Assembly: GCF_025144995.1 (NCBI RefSeq)
Contig: NZ_CP102250.1
Location: forward strand, 868,001 to 932,000
DNA: 64,000 bases
Direction of reading: 5' to 3'
Source: Alistipes indistinctus YIT 12060
GTDB lineage: Bacteria; Bacteroidota; Bacteroidia; Bacteroidales; Rikenellaceae
A model generated the notes under the pieces. It saw nothing but the letters and a program-made list of their open reading frames with translations. It did no database searches and was not told the DNA's origin. The position numbers and the translations under genes were made by a program. Shown here piece after piece: positions 1 through 8,704 of this stretch. Within the stretch, counting starts at the first letter, position 1. Each line of letters starts with the position of its first letter.

Positions 1-292
1 ACAGGTAAGTCACCAGCGGACTGAGCAGCGTAATCCGGGAAGGATTGCGGCGCAACAGTTTCTCCGCCTGCCGTACCATCAGGTCGAGCCCCCCGGCCGC
101 CTGCATACATCCTGCCGCCGCGATGACCGCTACGATCATCAGCATCACATCGATCGGCGGAGAAGTCGGTTGCAGTCCGAATATGAAAGTAAGGACACCC
201 AATCCGATGCCTCCCATTACACCGAGGCCGATACCGCCGAGGCGTGCACCGAGGATGATCGCGACCAAAACAAAAAAGAATTGCAGCAACAT
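1..292 (-). CDS. dcuB: Anaerobic C4-dicarboxylate transporter, DcuA/DcuB family (N-terminal part)
   Basis: Only the first 97 codons lie in the window; the gene runs off the left edge. The translation begins [20 protein letters not shown] and continues with a glycine-rich second membrane segment, then a PPIDVMLMI stretch and a [18 protein letters not shown] segment. This order and the LLRRNP motif are characteristic of Dcu carriers, which exchange external fumarate, malate or aspartate for succinate in the inner membrane during fumarate respiration. The ATG at 292 lies about 33 bases downstream of the start predicted from a perfect -7 element at 332-339. DcuA and DcuB cannot be separated from this fragment; the symbol is tentative. 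Confidence 0.85.
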   Translation of the reverse strand, partial: MLLQFFFVLVAIILGARLGGIGLGVMGGIGLGVLTFIFGLQPTSPPIDVMLMIVAVIAAAGCMQAAGGLDLMVRQAEKLLRRNPSRITLLSPLVTYL

Positions 293-331
293 AGGAGAGG
301 CGGTTAGCGGTAGGAAACGATTAAAATCCCA

Positions 332-339
332 CAAAAGTA
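332..339 (-). promoter_or_regulatory. Bacteroidota -7 promoter element for the Dcu carrier
   Basis: Read on the minus strand the eight bases are TACTTTTG, an exact match to the TAnnTTTG -7 consensus. The predicted start near 325 leaves a leader of about 33 bases. No clear -33 TTTG is seen. The rest of 293-523 between this gene and ppx holds no gene I can support. Confidence 0.55.
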
Positions 340-523
340 ATCATTTTCGGCAATAACCGGCATAAAACAGAGGGAGCTGACAGCCTCTACCCTTTTTTGA
401 AAACACGAAGGCATCTCACAAACAACCGAAAGCATTCCACGCAACGGAACGGTTAAAACACAAAGGCCCCGAACGCCACCTGTTTCCGGGATTTTCACCA
501 AACAGGCCATCCGAAACGGAAAC

Positions 524-1429
524 TCAGGCCGAATGATTCCGGAGATAGTCGGCGCAAAGGGTGTGGGTCAATCCGTCGATGATCCCGATCGTCGGTACGA
601 AGATCGTCGCAGCTTCGACGTGCCGGGCGATCGTCAGAAAAATCTCAGCCGCAGGGACGATCACGTCCGCCCGGTCGGGATTGAGCCGGAATTGCTCCAT
701 GCGCTGCTCCGGATCGAGCAGTTTGAGCCGGTTGTACAGTTTTTGGAGCGTCGCTACCGGCAACTGTCCGTCGGATTTTTTCCCGGACAGGCTGTACAGT
801 TTATTGATATTGCCGCCCGAACCGATGATCTGCAGGCCGGGATACGCATCGCGGAGCGCGTCCATATCGCTGCGCAACGCCTCCCAGCTCTGTTCCCTGA
901 CCTTCCCGCTGAGCATACGCACCGTGCCGATATCGTAAGAACGGGAGCTATGCAACTCGCCGTCGTGAATCAGGCTCACTTCGGTGCTGCCGCCCCCCAC
1001 ATCGACATAAATGTAACACCCTTCGCTTTCGAGCAGGTCGCCGATATGGCTGTCGTAAACGATCCGCGCCTCTTCCACACCGTCGATAATTTCGATGCGG
1101 ATGCCGGTTTTCGCGTAAATCCGGTCGGCAATGCGGCCGCCGTTCGAAGCATCGCGCATGGCCGAGGTCGCGCAGGCCCGGTAACTGACTACATCGAAAA
1201 CTTTCATCAGCAACCGGAACGATTTGATCGTCCGCATCAGCCGCTTCTGTTTCTCCTGTGAGATCCGGCCGTTGCCGAACGCATCCTCGCCCAATCGCAG
1301 GGGGATGCGCAACAGCACGCACTTGGTCATTTCATCGACAGTTTCGCCGGGGCGTATCCCCTTGATCAGCAACCGTACGGCATTCGATCCGATATCGATC
1401 GCAGCAAAATTGAGTTTACTTTCCAGCAT
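524..1429 (-). CDS. ppx: Ppx/GppA-family exopolyphosphatase
   Basis: 301 residues, the short single-module form of the Ppx/GppA phosphatases. The N-terminus carries the ASKHA phosphate-1 motif (AAIDIGSNAVRLLI, about residues 9-22) and the second phosphate-binding loop VDVGGGSTEVSL near residue 142. The family removes terminal phosphate from polyphosphate or pppGpp in the cytoplasm; the C-terminal extension of long Ppx enzymes is absent. The start overlaps the 3' end of ppk by 14 bases, so the two are almost certainly co-transcribed and translationally coupled, and that context favours polyphosphate as substrate (inference). Confidence 0.9.
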   Translation of the reverse strand: MLESKLNFAAIDIGSNAVRLLIKGIRPGETVDEMTKCVLLRIPLRLGEDAFGNGRISQEKQKRLMRTIKSFRLLMKVFDVVSYRACATSAMRDASNGGRIADRIYAKTGIRIEIIDGVEEARIVYDSHIGDLLESEGCYIYVDVGGGSTEVSLIHDGELHSSRSYDIGTVRMLSGKVREQSWEALRSDMDALRDAYPGLQIIGSGGNINKLYSLSGKKSDGQLPVATLQKLYNRLKLLDPEQRMEQFRLNPDRADVIVPAAEIFLTIARHVEAATIFVPTIGIIDGLTHTLCADYLRNHSA

Positions 1430-3518
1430 GCTCCCTCTGTGTTAACTGTTCATTCGCCTGTTCGGTATAAAAACGATACAGCTCGCTTTGCGAACGGAAA
1501 GGCGGCAGATCGTTTTCATAAAGTCTGTTCTCACCGGTACCGTCCACCACCCGGGCAGCCACATTGTCCCGCAGGCCATATTCGATTATGCGGCGCAATT
1601 CGGCCTGAATCGCACGATCGTGCACCGGGGCATAAACCTCGACCCGGTGGTCGAGATTGCGGGTCATCCAATCGGCCGAGCCAATGAAATAACGTTCGCG
1701 GCCGCGGCCTCCGTTACAGAAGATAAAGATACGCGAATGCTCCAAATAACGGTCGATAATGCCCCTGATCTCGATATTCTCACTCAGGCCCGGGATACCC
1801 GGAATGACCGAGCAGTTTCCGCGTACCAGCATGCGCAGTTGCACTCCGGCCGCAGAGGCTTCATACAGCCTGCGGATAATCTTGTCGTCGGTAATGTGGT
1901 TGACTTTGCACAGGATATAAGCTTTCCGGCCGGCCTGCGCATGGGCGATCTCCGTATCGATCATTTCATCCATCCCGGAACGCATACCCTGCGGAGAGAC
2001 GAGCAGTTGCCTGAAAACGACCGGACGGTACGGGTGGCGGATAAAATCGAACACCGCATCGACCTCGCGCGTAATGCGGCGGTCGGCGGTAAACAGTGTC
2101 GTATCGGTATAGAGTTTCGCATTCCCTTCGTGGAAATTGCCCGTACTGATGCACGCGATATCGCCCTTCGGCGAGGAGATGTGGGTAAGCTTGCTGTGCA
2201 CCTTCAATCCCTCGACGCCGAACAGGACATGGATGCCCGCATCCTGCATCTTCTTCGACCAGCTGATGTTCGAAGATTCGTCGAAACGGGCCATCAATTC
2301 GACCACTACCGTCACCTCTTTACCGTGCCGGGCGGCACAGATCAGCGCCTTGACCACCTTCGAGTCCTTGGCCAGCCGGTAAACGGTCGTTTTGATGCTC
2401 CGCACGTCACGGCTCAGCGCCGCTTCGCGCAGCAACCGGATATAGTTGGAAAAGCTATGATAGGGATAGTGCAGGAAGCGATCCTTCGTACGTACAGCTT
2501 CCAACGCGCTGCCATAGGTCTCGAACGGGGAGGTGAGCACCGGAGGCTGCGGGGGAAATTTCAGATCGGAGCGTCCGACGGAAGGAAATCCTATCAAGTC
2601 CTTCATGTTGTGATACCGCGACCCGGCATCGCTCGTGTCGAAACGGTCGATACGCAGTTTCGTGCGAATGTGGCGCAGCATATCCCGGGGCATCTGCTTG
2701 TCATAGACCAACCGCACCGGCTCGCCTTTCCTGCGGTTTTTCACGCCTCGCGCGATCTGCTCGACCAGCCCCACGCCGATCCCGCTGTCGAGCTCGATCT
2801 CGGCATCGCGCGTAAATTTGAACGTATAAGCCTCGAAAGAGTCGTAATGCAATCCGGCAAAGATGAACGGCAGACAAAACCGCACGACATCGTCCAGGAA
2901 CATGATGCAGGTGCGCCCTCTTTCGGGCGGCAGCACGATGAAACGTCCGAACTCGCGCGTAGGCAGTTCAATCAGCGCGAAGTCACGAAGCGTCTTACCG
3001 CTGCGCGGTCCTGTCCGCAACAATTTCACAGCCAGGTAGATTCCTGAATCGGTCAGGTCGCCCAGGCGCGATCCCTGCGTGGTAATGAGTGGATAGGTCG
3101 AACTGTTCAGGTCGTTGCGGTACACCATCTTGATGTAACGGGCCTGCGAATCGGACAACTGCGTTTCGTCGATCAGGTAAATATGCTGATCTTTCAACCG
3201 GGTTTTAAGCCGTTCGAAAGTCTCCTCGAACTCCTGCAGATAAACTTTCGTCAACTTTTCGACCAACCGCAATTCGCGCAGCGCGGTGGCGCGCGTCTGT
3301 CCCCCGTGCGGTTCCTCCTCGTACTCGACCACCCGTTTGAGCGCCGAAACCCTCACACGGTAAAATTCGTCGAGATTGTTCGAATAGATCCCCAGAAAAG
3401 TGAACCGTTCGAGCAACGGCACGTTATCGCGCTGGGCCTCTTGAAGGATGCGGCGGTTAAAGTACATCCAGCTCACGTCACGATCCAGCATTCTCACCGC
3501 ACGTTTTTTCTTTGCCAT
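1416..3518 (-). CDS. ppk1: Polyphosphate kinase 1
   Basis: 700 residues, full length for Ppk1. It polymerises the gamma-phosphate of ATP into polyphosphate. The N-terminal domain has the DVSWMYFNRRILQEA signature (about residue 14), the first catalytic half has MARFDESSN near residue 410, and the phospho-acceptor histidine is His441 in GLKVHSKLTHI. A second conserved histidine occurs in RYLEHSRIF near residue 600. It is the first gene of a ppk-ppx pair. An exact -7 element lies at 3645-3652, giving a leader of about 120 bases, and a palindrome covers that promoter, suggesting regulation at initiation. Confidence 0.96.
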   Translation of the reverse strand: MAKKKRAVRMLDRDVSWMYFNRRILQEAQRDNVPLLERFTFLGIYSNNLDEFYRVRVSALKRVVEYEEEPHGGQTRATALRELRLVEKLTKVYLQEFEETFERLKTRLKDQHIYLIDETQLSDSQARYIKMVYRNDLNSSTYPLITTQGSRLGDLTDSGIYLAVKLLRTGPRSGKTLRDFALIELPTREFGRFIVLPPERGRTCIMFLDDVVRFCLPFIFAGLHYDSFEAYTFKFTRDAEIELDSGIGVGLVEQIARGVKNRRKGEPVRLVYDKQMPRDMLRHIRTKLRIDRFDTSDAGSRYHNMKDLIGFPSVGRSDLKFPPQPPVLTSPFETYGSALEAVRTKDRFLHYPYHSFSNYIRLLREAALSRDVRSIKTTVYRLAKDSKVVKALICAARHGKEVTVVVELMARFDESSNISWSKKMQDAGIHVLFGVEGLKVHSKLTHISSPKGDIACISTGNFHEGNAKLYTDTTLFTADRRITREVDAVFDFIRHPYRPVVFRQLLVSPQGMRSGMDEMIDTEIAHAQAGRKAYILCKVNHITDDKIIRRLYEASAAGVQLRMLVRGNCSVIPGIPGLSENIEIRGIIDRYLEHSRIFIFCNGGRGRERYFIGSADWMTRNLDHRVEVYAPVHDRAIQAELRRIIEYGLRDNVAARVVDGTGENRLYENDLPPFRSQSELYRFYTEQANEQLTQREHAGK

Positions 3519-3635
3519 ATCCCCGTTATGCTATTATCATTCCATCCCACGGACGTTTCCTACCGCTCCGGCCCCATCCGGCGACACCCGCCCGGCGGAA
3601 CGCCGACTCAACGAAGTATAATTGTCCTAAGACGT

Positions 3636-3660
3636 TTCCGGCAACAAAGATATGCCGGAA
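3636..3660. promoter_or_regulatory. Operator-like inverted repeat over the ppk promoter
   Basis: Perfect 8-base arms TTCCGGCA (3636-3643) and TGCCGGAA (3653-3660) are separated by 9 bases that contain the whole -7 element. The left arm straddles the predicted transcription start, so this is more likely a DNA-binding site than an RNA hairpin. The phosphate transporter promoter at 15862-15887 uses the same CCGGCA/TGCCGG half-sites. Confidence 0.45.
3645..3652 (-). promoter_or_regulatory. -7 promoter element for ppk-ppx
   Basis: The minus strand reads TATCTTTG, an exact TAnnTTTG match. It is enclosed by the inverted repeat at 3636-3660, so anything binding that repeat would occlude RNA polymerase. 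Confidence 0.6.
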
Positions 3661-3864
3661 TAAATCCCCGACCACCGAAACTCGCATGATCAAAATGTAA
3701 ATTCACAATCTCCGGACCATTTACAGCCAATCCACAACATCCCTTTTCAGGACCGGCTCCACATCTGTACCCTCCACAAAAAAGGCTATAAGTATAAAGA
3801 CGTATTTTATTGGAGCATTGGCCTTTCTCAGGACATCAACAGCCCGAAACCCCGAAAATTATGC

Positions 3865-3872
3865 TAATTTTG
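3865..3872 (+). promoter_or_regulatory. -7 promoter element for the cysteate synthase gene
   Basis: TAATTTTG matches TAnnTTTG exactly; predicted start near 3880, about 32 bases before the ATG at 3912. A short AT inverted repeat (AAAATTA TGC TAATTTT) overlaps it. Confidence 0.55.
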
Positions 3873-3911
3873 TTCGTGCAAATTTTGTCCCAATCCACTT
3901 TTACTAAGATA

Positions 3912-5204
3912 ATGAAAAATTTCAGCGCGACGAAGTACTCCCTGCAAAATGTAACCACCGGCCGAATCTTCGAAGACGAGGGCTGGCTCCTCGACGATCC
4001 CGAAGGCGGCTCACCGTCGCTGATCCGGGCCCGTTACACGACCCGGCAAATCGAGCCCGGCGGAGATGAAATGGGAATTTACCGCTTCGCGCAATGGCTG
4101 CCGGTCGGCAGAATGCTGAAAGGCTCGTGTGCCCCCGTTACTTACAAAAGTTCGAAACTGGCCGCTGCACTCGGACTGAAAAACCTCTATATCACCTTCA
4201 ACGGCTATTATCCCAAGATCGGCGCCCACATGAGCACCTGCTCATTCAAGGAGACCGAGGCCTACTCGGTTTGCGGACGCCTCGGCGAAGACCATGCACA
4301 CAAAGTGCTGGTAGTGGCATCGGCAGGGAATACGGCCCGCGCTTTCGCGCGCGTCTGCTCTGACAACCGCATTCCGCTGCTGCTGAGCGTACCGGAAGAC
4401 AACCTCGATGCACTTTGGTTCGACGCCCCGCTCAACGACTGTGTCAAACTGATCGCGGCGCGTAAAGGCGGCGACTATTTCGATGCGATCCACCTGAGCA
4501 ACCTGGTGCTCAAATCCGATAAATTCCTCGCCGAAGGCGGTGCCAAGAACATCGCACGCCGCGACGGCATGGCAACGACCGTACTTTCGGCCACGACCTT
4601 CATCGGCCGCATTCCGGATTATTACTTCCAGGCGATCGGCAGCGGCACAGGGGCTATTGCGGCATGGGAAGCGAATCAACGCCTGATCGAGGACGGCCGC
4701 TTCGGCACGCACAAGATGAAACTGATGGTATCGCAAAACCTGCCTTTCGTCCCGATGTACAATGCCTGGCGGGCACGTTCGCGCGCCATGCTCCCTTACG
4801 ACGACGATCAGGCCCGGATCGACGCCGAATCGATCGACGCGAAGGTTCTGTCGAACCGCAAGCCCCCCTACCCGATCGGCGGCGGGCTGTTCGATGCACT
4901 GATCGACACTGGCGGAGACATCCTCGTAGCCACGAACGAAGAGGCCCGTGCCGCAAAGAAACTGTTCGAGGAAACCGAAGGCGTGGACATCTACTCCGCT
5001 CCCGGCATCGCGCTCGCTACGCTGATCAAAGCAGTGAAATCCGGAGAGGTCGATCCCGAAAAAATCATCATGCTGAACATTACTGGCGGCGGTGAAAAAC
5101 ATTTCCAGCAAGGCAAAGAGCTGCACTACCTGAAACCCTCGTTGGTTTTCGACCTCGATCCCGATCCGGACGAAGTAGTGCGAAAAGTCTCAGCACTGTT
5201 TTAA
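3912..5204 (+). CDS. Cysteate synthase (threonine-synthase-like PLP enzyme)
   Basis: 430 residues from the chosen ATG. The body is a fold-type II PLP enzyme of the threonine synthase group, with the Schiff-base lysine most likely Lys113 in STCSFKETEAYS, an ASAGNTARAF cofactor loop and a GSGTGAIAAWE phosphate-binding loop. The sequence closely matches my memory of the cysteate synthase family, which makes L-cysteate from phosphoserine and sulfite and differs from true threonine synthases. In Alistipes and related Bacteroidota cysteate is the head-group precursor of sulfonolipids (established knowledge); use here for that pathway is inference, as no acyltransferase lies in the window. A threonine synthase remains the alternative. 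The start at 3912 fits the promoter at 3865-3872. Confidence 0.75.
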   Translation: MKNFSATKYSLQNVTTGRIFEDEGWLLDDPEGGSPSLIRARYTTRQIEPGGDEMGIYRFAQWLPVGRMLKGSCAPVTYKSSKLAAALGLKNLYITFNGYYPKIGAHMSTCSFKETEAYSVCGRLGEDHAHKVLVVASAGNTARAFARVCSDNRIPLLLSVPEDNLDALWFDAPLNDCVKLIAARKGGDYFDAIHLSNLVLKSDKFLAEGGAKNIARRDGMATTVLSATTFIGRIPDYYFQAIGSGTGAIAAWEANQRLIEDGRFGTHKMKLMVSQNLPFVPMYNAWRARSRAMLPYDDDQARIDAESIDAKVLSNRKPPYPIGGGLFDALIDTGGDILVATNEEARAAKKLFEETEGVDIYSAPGIALATLIKAVKSGEVDPEKIIMLNITGGGEKHFQQGKELHYLKPSLVFDLDPDPDEVVRKVSALF

Positions 5205-5231
5205 CAGCATCTTTCCCGAAATCAGAGTAAA

Positions 5232-5273
5232 ATATGGAAACGGCCCGGAGATGCCTCCGGGCCGTTTCCATAT
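5232..5273. terminator. Bidirectional hairpin terminator between cysteate synthase and nhaD
   Basis: A perfect 19-base-pair stem (5232-5250 with 5255-5273) closed by a 4-base loop. It lies between two convergent genes and is nearly symmetrical, so it can serve both. Confidence 0.7.
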
Positions 5274-5403
5274 CAATATCAAGTTTTGGTTCCTTACACT
5301 CCAAAAAGCAACTGTCGGCCTTTCAACTAAAAAAACACATTACGGACGGTATGCAACATTCTTTCTCAATCAATATCCCCCATAATTGTCCGCACAAGTA
5401 TCA

Positions 5404-6843
5404 TCAAAACGCCGCACCCAATTTAAGCCATTCGATTAAAACGAAAACCGCCGCTCCGGCCAGATATCCGGCCAATGCCATCAACGTAATCCGCTTCAGG
5501 TACCACGCGAAATTGATCTTTTCGAGTCCCATCACCACGACACCGGCAGCTGAGCCGATAATCAGCAGGCTGCCGCCTACGCCTGCACAGTAGGCCAGGA
5601 ACAACCAGAACGGACCGTCCTGCACGAAATGCTGCATAAAGGCGGGATCGGCCATCGTACCCACCATCGCCGGATCCACGATCGGATACATCCCCATCGC
5701 CCCGGCCACCAGCGGCACGTTATCGACGATCGAGGACATCAGGCCGATAATCACGTTGATGATATAAATATTATGCAGTTCCCTGTTGAGGAACCCGGCC
5801 GCAGCATCCAGAATCCCCGTAGCCTGCAGGGCCGCCACGGCCAGCAGAATCCCGAGGAAAAAGAGGATTGTCGGAATATCGATATGGCGGATCACCTGAG
5901 TCACCCGATGTTTGTCCCGCTCGGCCACATCCACCTTCTTCCGGTAAAGCAATTCGGTATAGACCCACATGATACCGAGACCGACCATGATTCCCATAAA
6001 CGGCGGCAAATGCGTCAGCGACTTGAATACCGGTACGAACAACAGGCAGGAGACACCCAGAATGAGCATTGTCAGACGCTCCCTGGGGGTCAGGACCTGT
6101 TCGACATTCGACATGGCTTTGTCCTCGGTGCCGTCCGAAGTAATCATCCCGTGCATCGACCGCGATGCGATCCACACCGGCACGATCGTCGAAACGAGAC
6201 TGGGAAGCAGCAGCGATTCCACCAGCGGCACCGAGGTCACATTGCCTTTGACCCAGAGCATAATCGTCGTCACGTCCCCGATGGGCGACCACGCACCGCC
6301 GCTGTTGGCCGCGATGATGATGATACTCGCGAACAGCCAGCGTTCCTTTTGCTCGGGAATAATCCGGCGAATCAGCATGACCATCACGATGGCCGTAGTC
6401 ATGTTATCCAACACGGCCGACATAAAGAAGGTCAGGATCGAAATCAGCCACAACAACGTAACTTTCTTGCGGGTCGTAATGCGGTTGGTAATGATCGAAA
6501 ATCCCCCGTGGACATCGATCAGCTCCACGATCGTCATCGCTCCGATCAGGAAGAAAAGGGTTTCGGAAATCTCTCCCAGATGTTCGACGATCTGCACTCC
6601 CGAAATGAAACGCACGCACTGTTCGACCAGCGGCAGTGCCGCAATCGTCGGATTATCCGACAAAAATTCGCCGAACGCCTGCCCGTCGAGTTGCGGCACG
6701 CTCAACGGTGCCGTAACGATATAAAGCGCCCATAAAATTCCGCCGGTCAGCAGCGCCGACGCGGCTTTGTTCACCTGCAACTTGTGCTCCATCGCAATAC
6801 AGAGGTATCCGACGAGGAACACAGCGACCATTATTCCCAACAT
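5404..6843 (-). CDS. nhaD: NhaD-family sodium:proton antiporter
   Basis: 479 residues, with about twelve hydrophobic segments expected of the ion transporter superfamily. Family hallmarks are visible: an FLIGAMTIVELID helix, SAVLDNMTTAIVMVML near residue 146 with the conserved Asp-Asn, and NSGGAWSPIGDVTTIML near residue 182, plus a second VDNVPLVAGAMGMY repeat half. The protein exchanges internal sodium for protons in the inner membrane. It is transcribed alone from an exact -7 element at 6875-6882 and ends against the terminator at 5232-5273. Confidence 0.92.
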   Translation of the reverse strand: MLGIMVAVFLVGYLCIAMEHKLQVNKAASALLTGGILWALYIVTAPLSVPQLDGQAFGEFLSDNPTIAALPLVEQCVRFISGVQIVEHLGEISETLFFLIGAMTIVELIDVHGGFSIITNRITTRKKVTLLWLISILTFFMSAVLDNMTTAIVMVMLIRRIIPEQKERWLFASIIIIAANSGGAWSPIGDVTTIMLWVKGNVTSVPLVESLLLPSLVSTIVPVWIASRSMHGMITSDGTEDKAMSNVEQVLTPRERLTMLILGVSCLLFVPVFKSLTHLPPFMGIMVGLGIMWVYTELLYRKKVDVAERDKHRVTQVIRHIDIPTILFFLGILLAVAALQATGILDAAAGFLNRELHNIYIINVIIGLMSSIVDNVPLVAGAMGMYPIVDPAMVGTMADPAFMQHFVQDGPFWLFLAYCAGVGGSLLIIGSAAGVVVMGLEKINFAWYLKRITLMALAGYLAGAAVFVLIEWLKLGAAF

Positions 6844-6874
6844 AAAACTTCTATTAACTTATTTTTCGAGGGAA

Positions 6875-6882
6875 CAAAAATA
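6875..6882 (-). promoter_or_regulatory. -7 promoter element for nhaD
   Basis: Minus strand TATTTTTG, exact TAnnTTTG match, with a predicted leader of about 25 bases. Confidence 0.55.
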
Positions 6883-7013
6883 GCAATAAAACTCGGTTTT
6901 CTTCTGCCTCCCAAATTATTATATACCGGGAATATTTGTCCTAAACAGGCTATTTATTGGAATAATTACACTATATTTAAATACTCTCCTATTGAAATTC
7001 AATCTCTAGCATT

Positions 7014-7766
7014 ATGAAAAAGTCGTCGTGGCTGCTCCTCGCAGCCCTGTTGCTGGTGTGTTCCTGCGCCCAGCGAATCAAAATGCAGGTGAGCAATCCC
7101 GGTTACCAGACCGATTCCGTAACCGCTCCGGTACGTGTTCTTTCGCTAAACGACACGGTCCCTGCGGAAGCCGTCCTGATCGGAACACTCAAAATCGGAG
7201 ACAACGGGTTTTCCAAAAGCGGAAACCTCGACACCACGCTGCGGTTGGCCAGGGAACAAGCCGCCAAAGCCGGCGGCAATCTCGTCAAAATCACCTGGCA
7301 CAAGGCCCCGAGTTTTGCCAGCAGCTGCCATCGGATCAAGGCCGATATCTATCGGATGGACTCCCTGCCGCCAGTGAAGACGCATGCCGTGTTCGACAGT
7401 CTGCATTTCCTGAACGGCGAGAGCGTAATCCATCTCTTCCGGAAATTTCCTTTAGGTGCAGCGTTAAGTTACGACGTGAAAATCAATGACTCCGTAGTAA
7501 CCCAGGCACGCAACAATTGGGCCGAAGAGATTGTGATCCCGGCCACGGGTGAAGTAGTCATCTGGGCCTCCACCGAAAACCGGGCGGAACTCAAACTGAT
7601 CCTGCAAGCGGGATATCACTATTACATCCGGTGCGGCATGAAATACGGCATAATGGTCGGACGGCCCAAGCTGGAGATCGTGGAACCATCGGTCGCCAAA
7701 GCCGAAATCGAAGCGATTCAACAGACTGCGCCAGACCCGGATACAGATACGGATACGGAACCTTAA
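7014..7766 (+). CDS. Exported lipoprotein of unknown function
   Basis: 250 residues. A lipoprotein signal peptide is clear: MKKSSWLLLAALLLVCSCAQ with the acylated cysteine at position 18. The mature part starts with a segment of about 110 residues (DTVPAEAVLIGTLKIGDNGFS, AREQAAKAGGNLVKITWHKAP) that resembles the small periplasmic folds seen in many Bacteroidota lipoproteins, then a beta-rich segment ending in an acidic PDPDTDTDTEP tail. I do not recognise a named family. It is 30 bases upstream of a probable outer-membrane barrel gene and likely forms a two-gene envelope operon with it. No consensus promoter was found. Confidence 0.75.
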   Translation: MKKSSWLLLAALLLVCSCAQRIKMQVSNPGYQTDSVTAPVRVLSLNDTVPAEAVLIGTLKIGDNGFSKSGNLDTTLRLAREQAAKAGGNLVKITWHKAPSFASSCHRIKADIYRMDSLPPVKTHAVFDSLHFLNGESVIHLFRKFPLGAALSYDVKINDSVVTQARNNWAEEIVIPATGEVVIWASTENRAELKLILQAGYHYYIRCGMKYGIMVGRPKLEIVEPSVAKAEIEAIQQTAPDPDTDTDTEP

Positions 7767-7796
7767 AAAACTTCATCCCCTAAAACTACCCAAACG

Positions 7797-8600
7797 ATGA
7801 AAAAACTACTATTACTTGTCTTTGCACTGAGTCTCTTGCCCAAAGGTTACGCCCAGGACCTGCTCGTGACCGCGAAAGGCGATACCGTGAGATGCAAAAT
7901 ATTGGCGAAAACGGACCAACAGATTTTCATATCGGTCCTCCAGCCCGACGGGACCAAAATCAGTTCTTACGTCTCCAAAGACACGATCCGAACCATCACA
8001 CCGGGCTATTTTGTTACCGAATCGTCACCGGAAAAGGTAACGCCATTGCTCACTGCCCCGCCAATGAACCAACGAGAGAAAACAAAACACTCCCCGCACG
8101 GGGTCCGGTTCGCCCTGTCGGGAGGGTACAGCCACCGGTTGGGTAAATTGGCATCAGGCCTGAAAAGTAGTTACAAAACCGGATTTGTCATCGGCGGCGA
8201 CCTCGCAGGCTTCTTCAACGAATACATCGGATTGGGTGGATTCGTCAATTACAGGCAATACAACGACGGAAGTGTCAGCAGTGTCGTCGCCGGGCCCAAA
8301 ATACTCTCCCGGTTTTACAACCGAACGCAGAACAGCGCCTTTATTCTCGGTGTGGGTCTGGGTTACGTATCCTACCAGGAGAGCGTGTCATCCATAAAGG
8401 CCACGGGAAGCACGTTCGGCACCACAGTCGAAGCCGGATACGAGATCGGATTGAGTAAAGGCGTTGCACTGATGATCAATGCATGCCTTACGGCAGGTTC
8501 ATTGGGTAAAATAACAGTCAACGGAAAAACATCCGATCTGGACAAGCGGGGAAGCATGAGTTCCCTCAATCTTGCCGTCGGACTCGTCTTTGGCCGTTGA
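7797..8600 (+). CDS. Outer-membrane beta-barrel protein with signal peptide
   Basis: 267 residues with a cleavable signal peptide (MKKLLLLVFALSLLPKGYAQ, cleavage after YAQ). Residues about 21-70 form a small beta module typical of barrel proteins that start with LLVTAKGDTVRCKI and a YVSKDTIRTI segment. From about residue 100 to the end alternating hydrophobic strands (VRFALSGGYSHRLG, GFVIGGDLAGFFNEYIGLGGFVNYRQY, AFILGVGLGYVSYQES, LNLAVGLVFGR) and a terminal aromatic/arginine strand fit an 8-strand OmpW/OmpX-like barrel. The ligand is unknown. It follows the lipoprotein at 7014-7766 and is closed by the hairpin at 8650-8682. Confidence 0.75.
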   Translation: MKKLLLLVFALSLLPKGYAQDLLVTAKGDTVRCKILAKTDQQIFISVLQPDGTKISSYVSKDTIRTITPGYFVTESSPEKVTPLLTAPPMNQREKTKHSPHGVRFALSGGYSHRLGKLASGLKSSYKTGFVIGGDLAGFFNEYIGLGGFVNYRQYNDGSVSSVVAGPKILSRFYNRTQNSAFILGVGLGYVSYQESVSSIKATGSTFGTTVEAGYEIGLSKGVALMINACLTAGSLGKITVNGKTSDLDKRGSMSSLNLAVGLVFGR

Positions 8601-8649
8601 GAAAGGCCCCTACCAGCCCCCACCGCAGCACAACCTTCCCAACAAAACG

Positions 8650-8682
8650 AATCCTCCGGAGACAAGATGTCTCCGGAGGATT
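8650..8682. terminator. Bidirectional hairpin terminator
   Basis: Perfect 14-base-pair stem (8650-8663 with 8669-8682), 5-base loop, between convergent genes ending at 8600 and 8705. Confidence 0.65.
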
Positions 8683-8704
8683 ATACTAATTTTATCCGTA
8701 ACAG

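Larger units (their letters stand above)
3519..3911. other. Divergent intergenic region between ppk and the cysteate synthase gene
   Basis: About 390 bases without a convincing gene. It contains the ppk promoter with its palindrome (3636-3660) and the plus-strand -7 element of the downstream gene (3865-3872). An in-frame extension of the downstream gene back to 3810 is open, but it lies upstream of that promoter and lacks family similarity. No known riboswitch fold was recognised in the remainder. Confidence 0.5.

Noticed and set aside
304-510. Minus-strand frame of 68 codons between dcu and ppx
   Set aside because: It crosses the dcu promoter, has no start signal of its own and reads as random sequence.
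1488-3047. Plus-strand open frame of 519 codons
   Set aside because: It lies opposite ppk1, has no recognisable family pattern and is a typical product of GC-rich coding on the other strand.
5629-6735. Plus-strand frame of 368 codons, rich in His, Arg and Gln
   Set aside because: It is antisense to nhaD; the skewed composition is what reading the reverse strand of a membrane protein gene gives.
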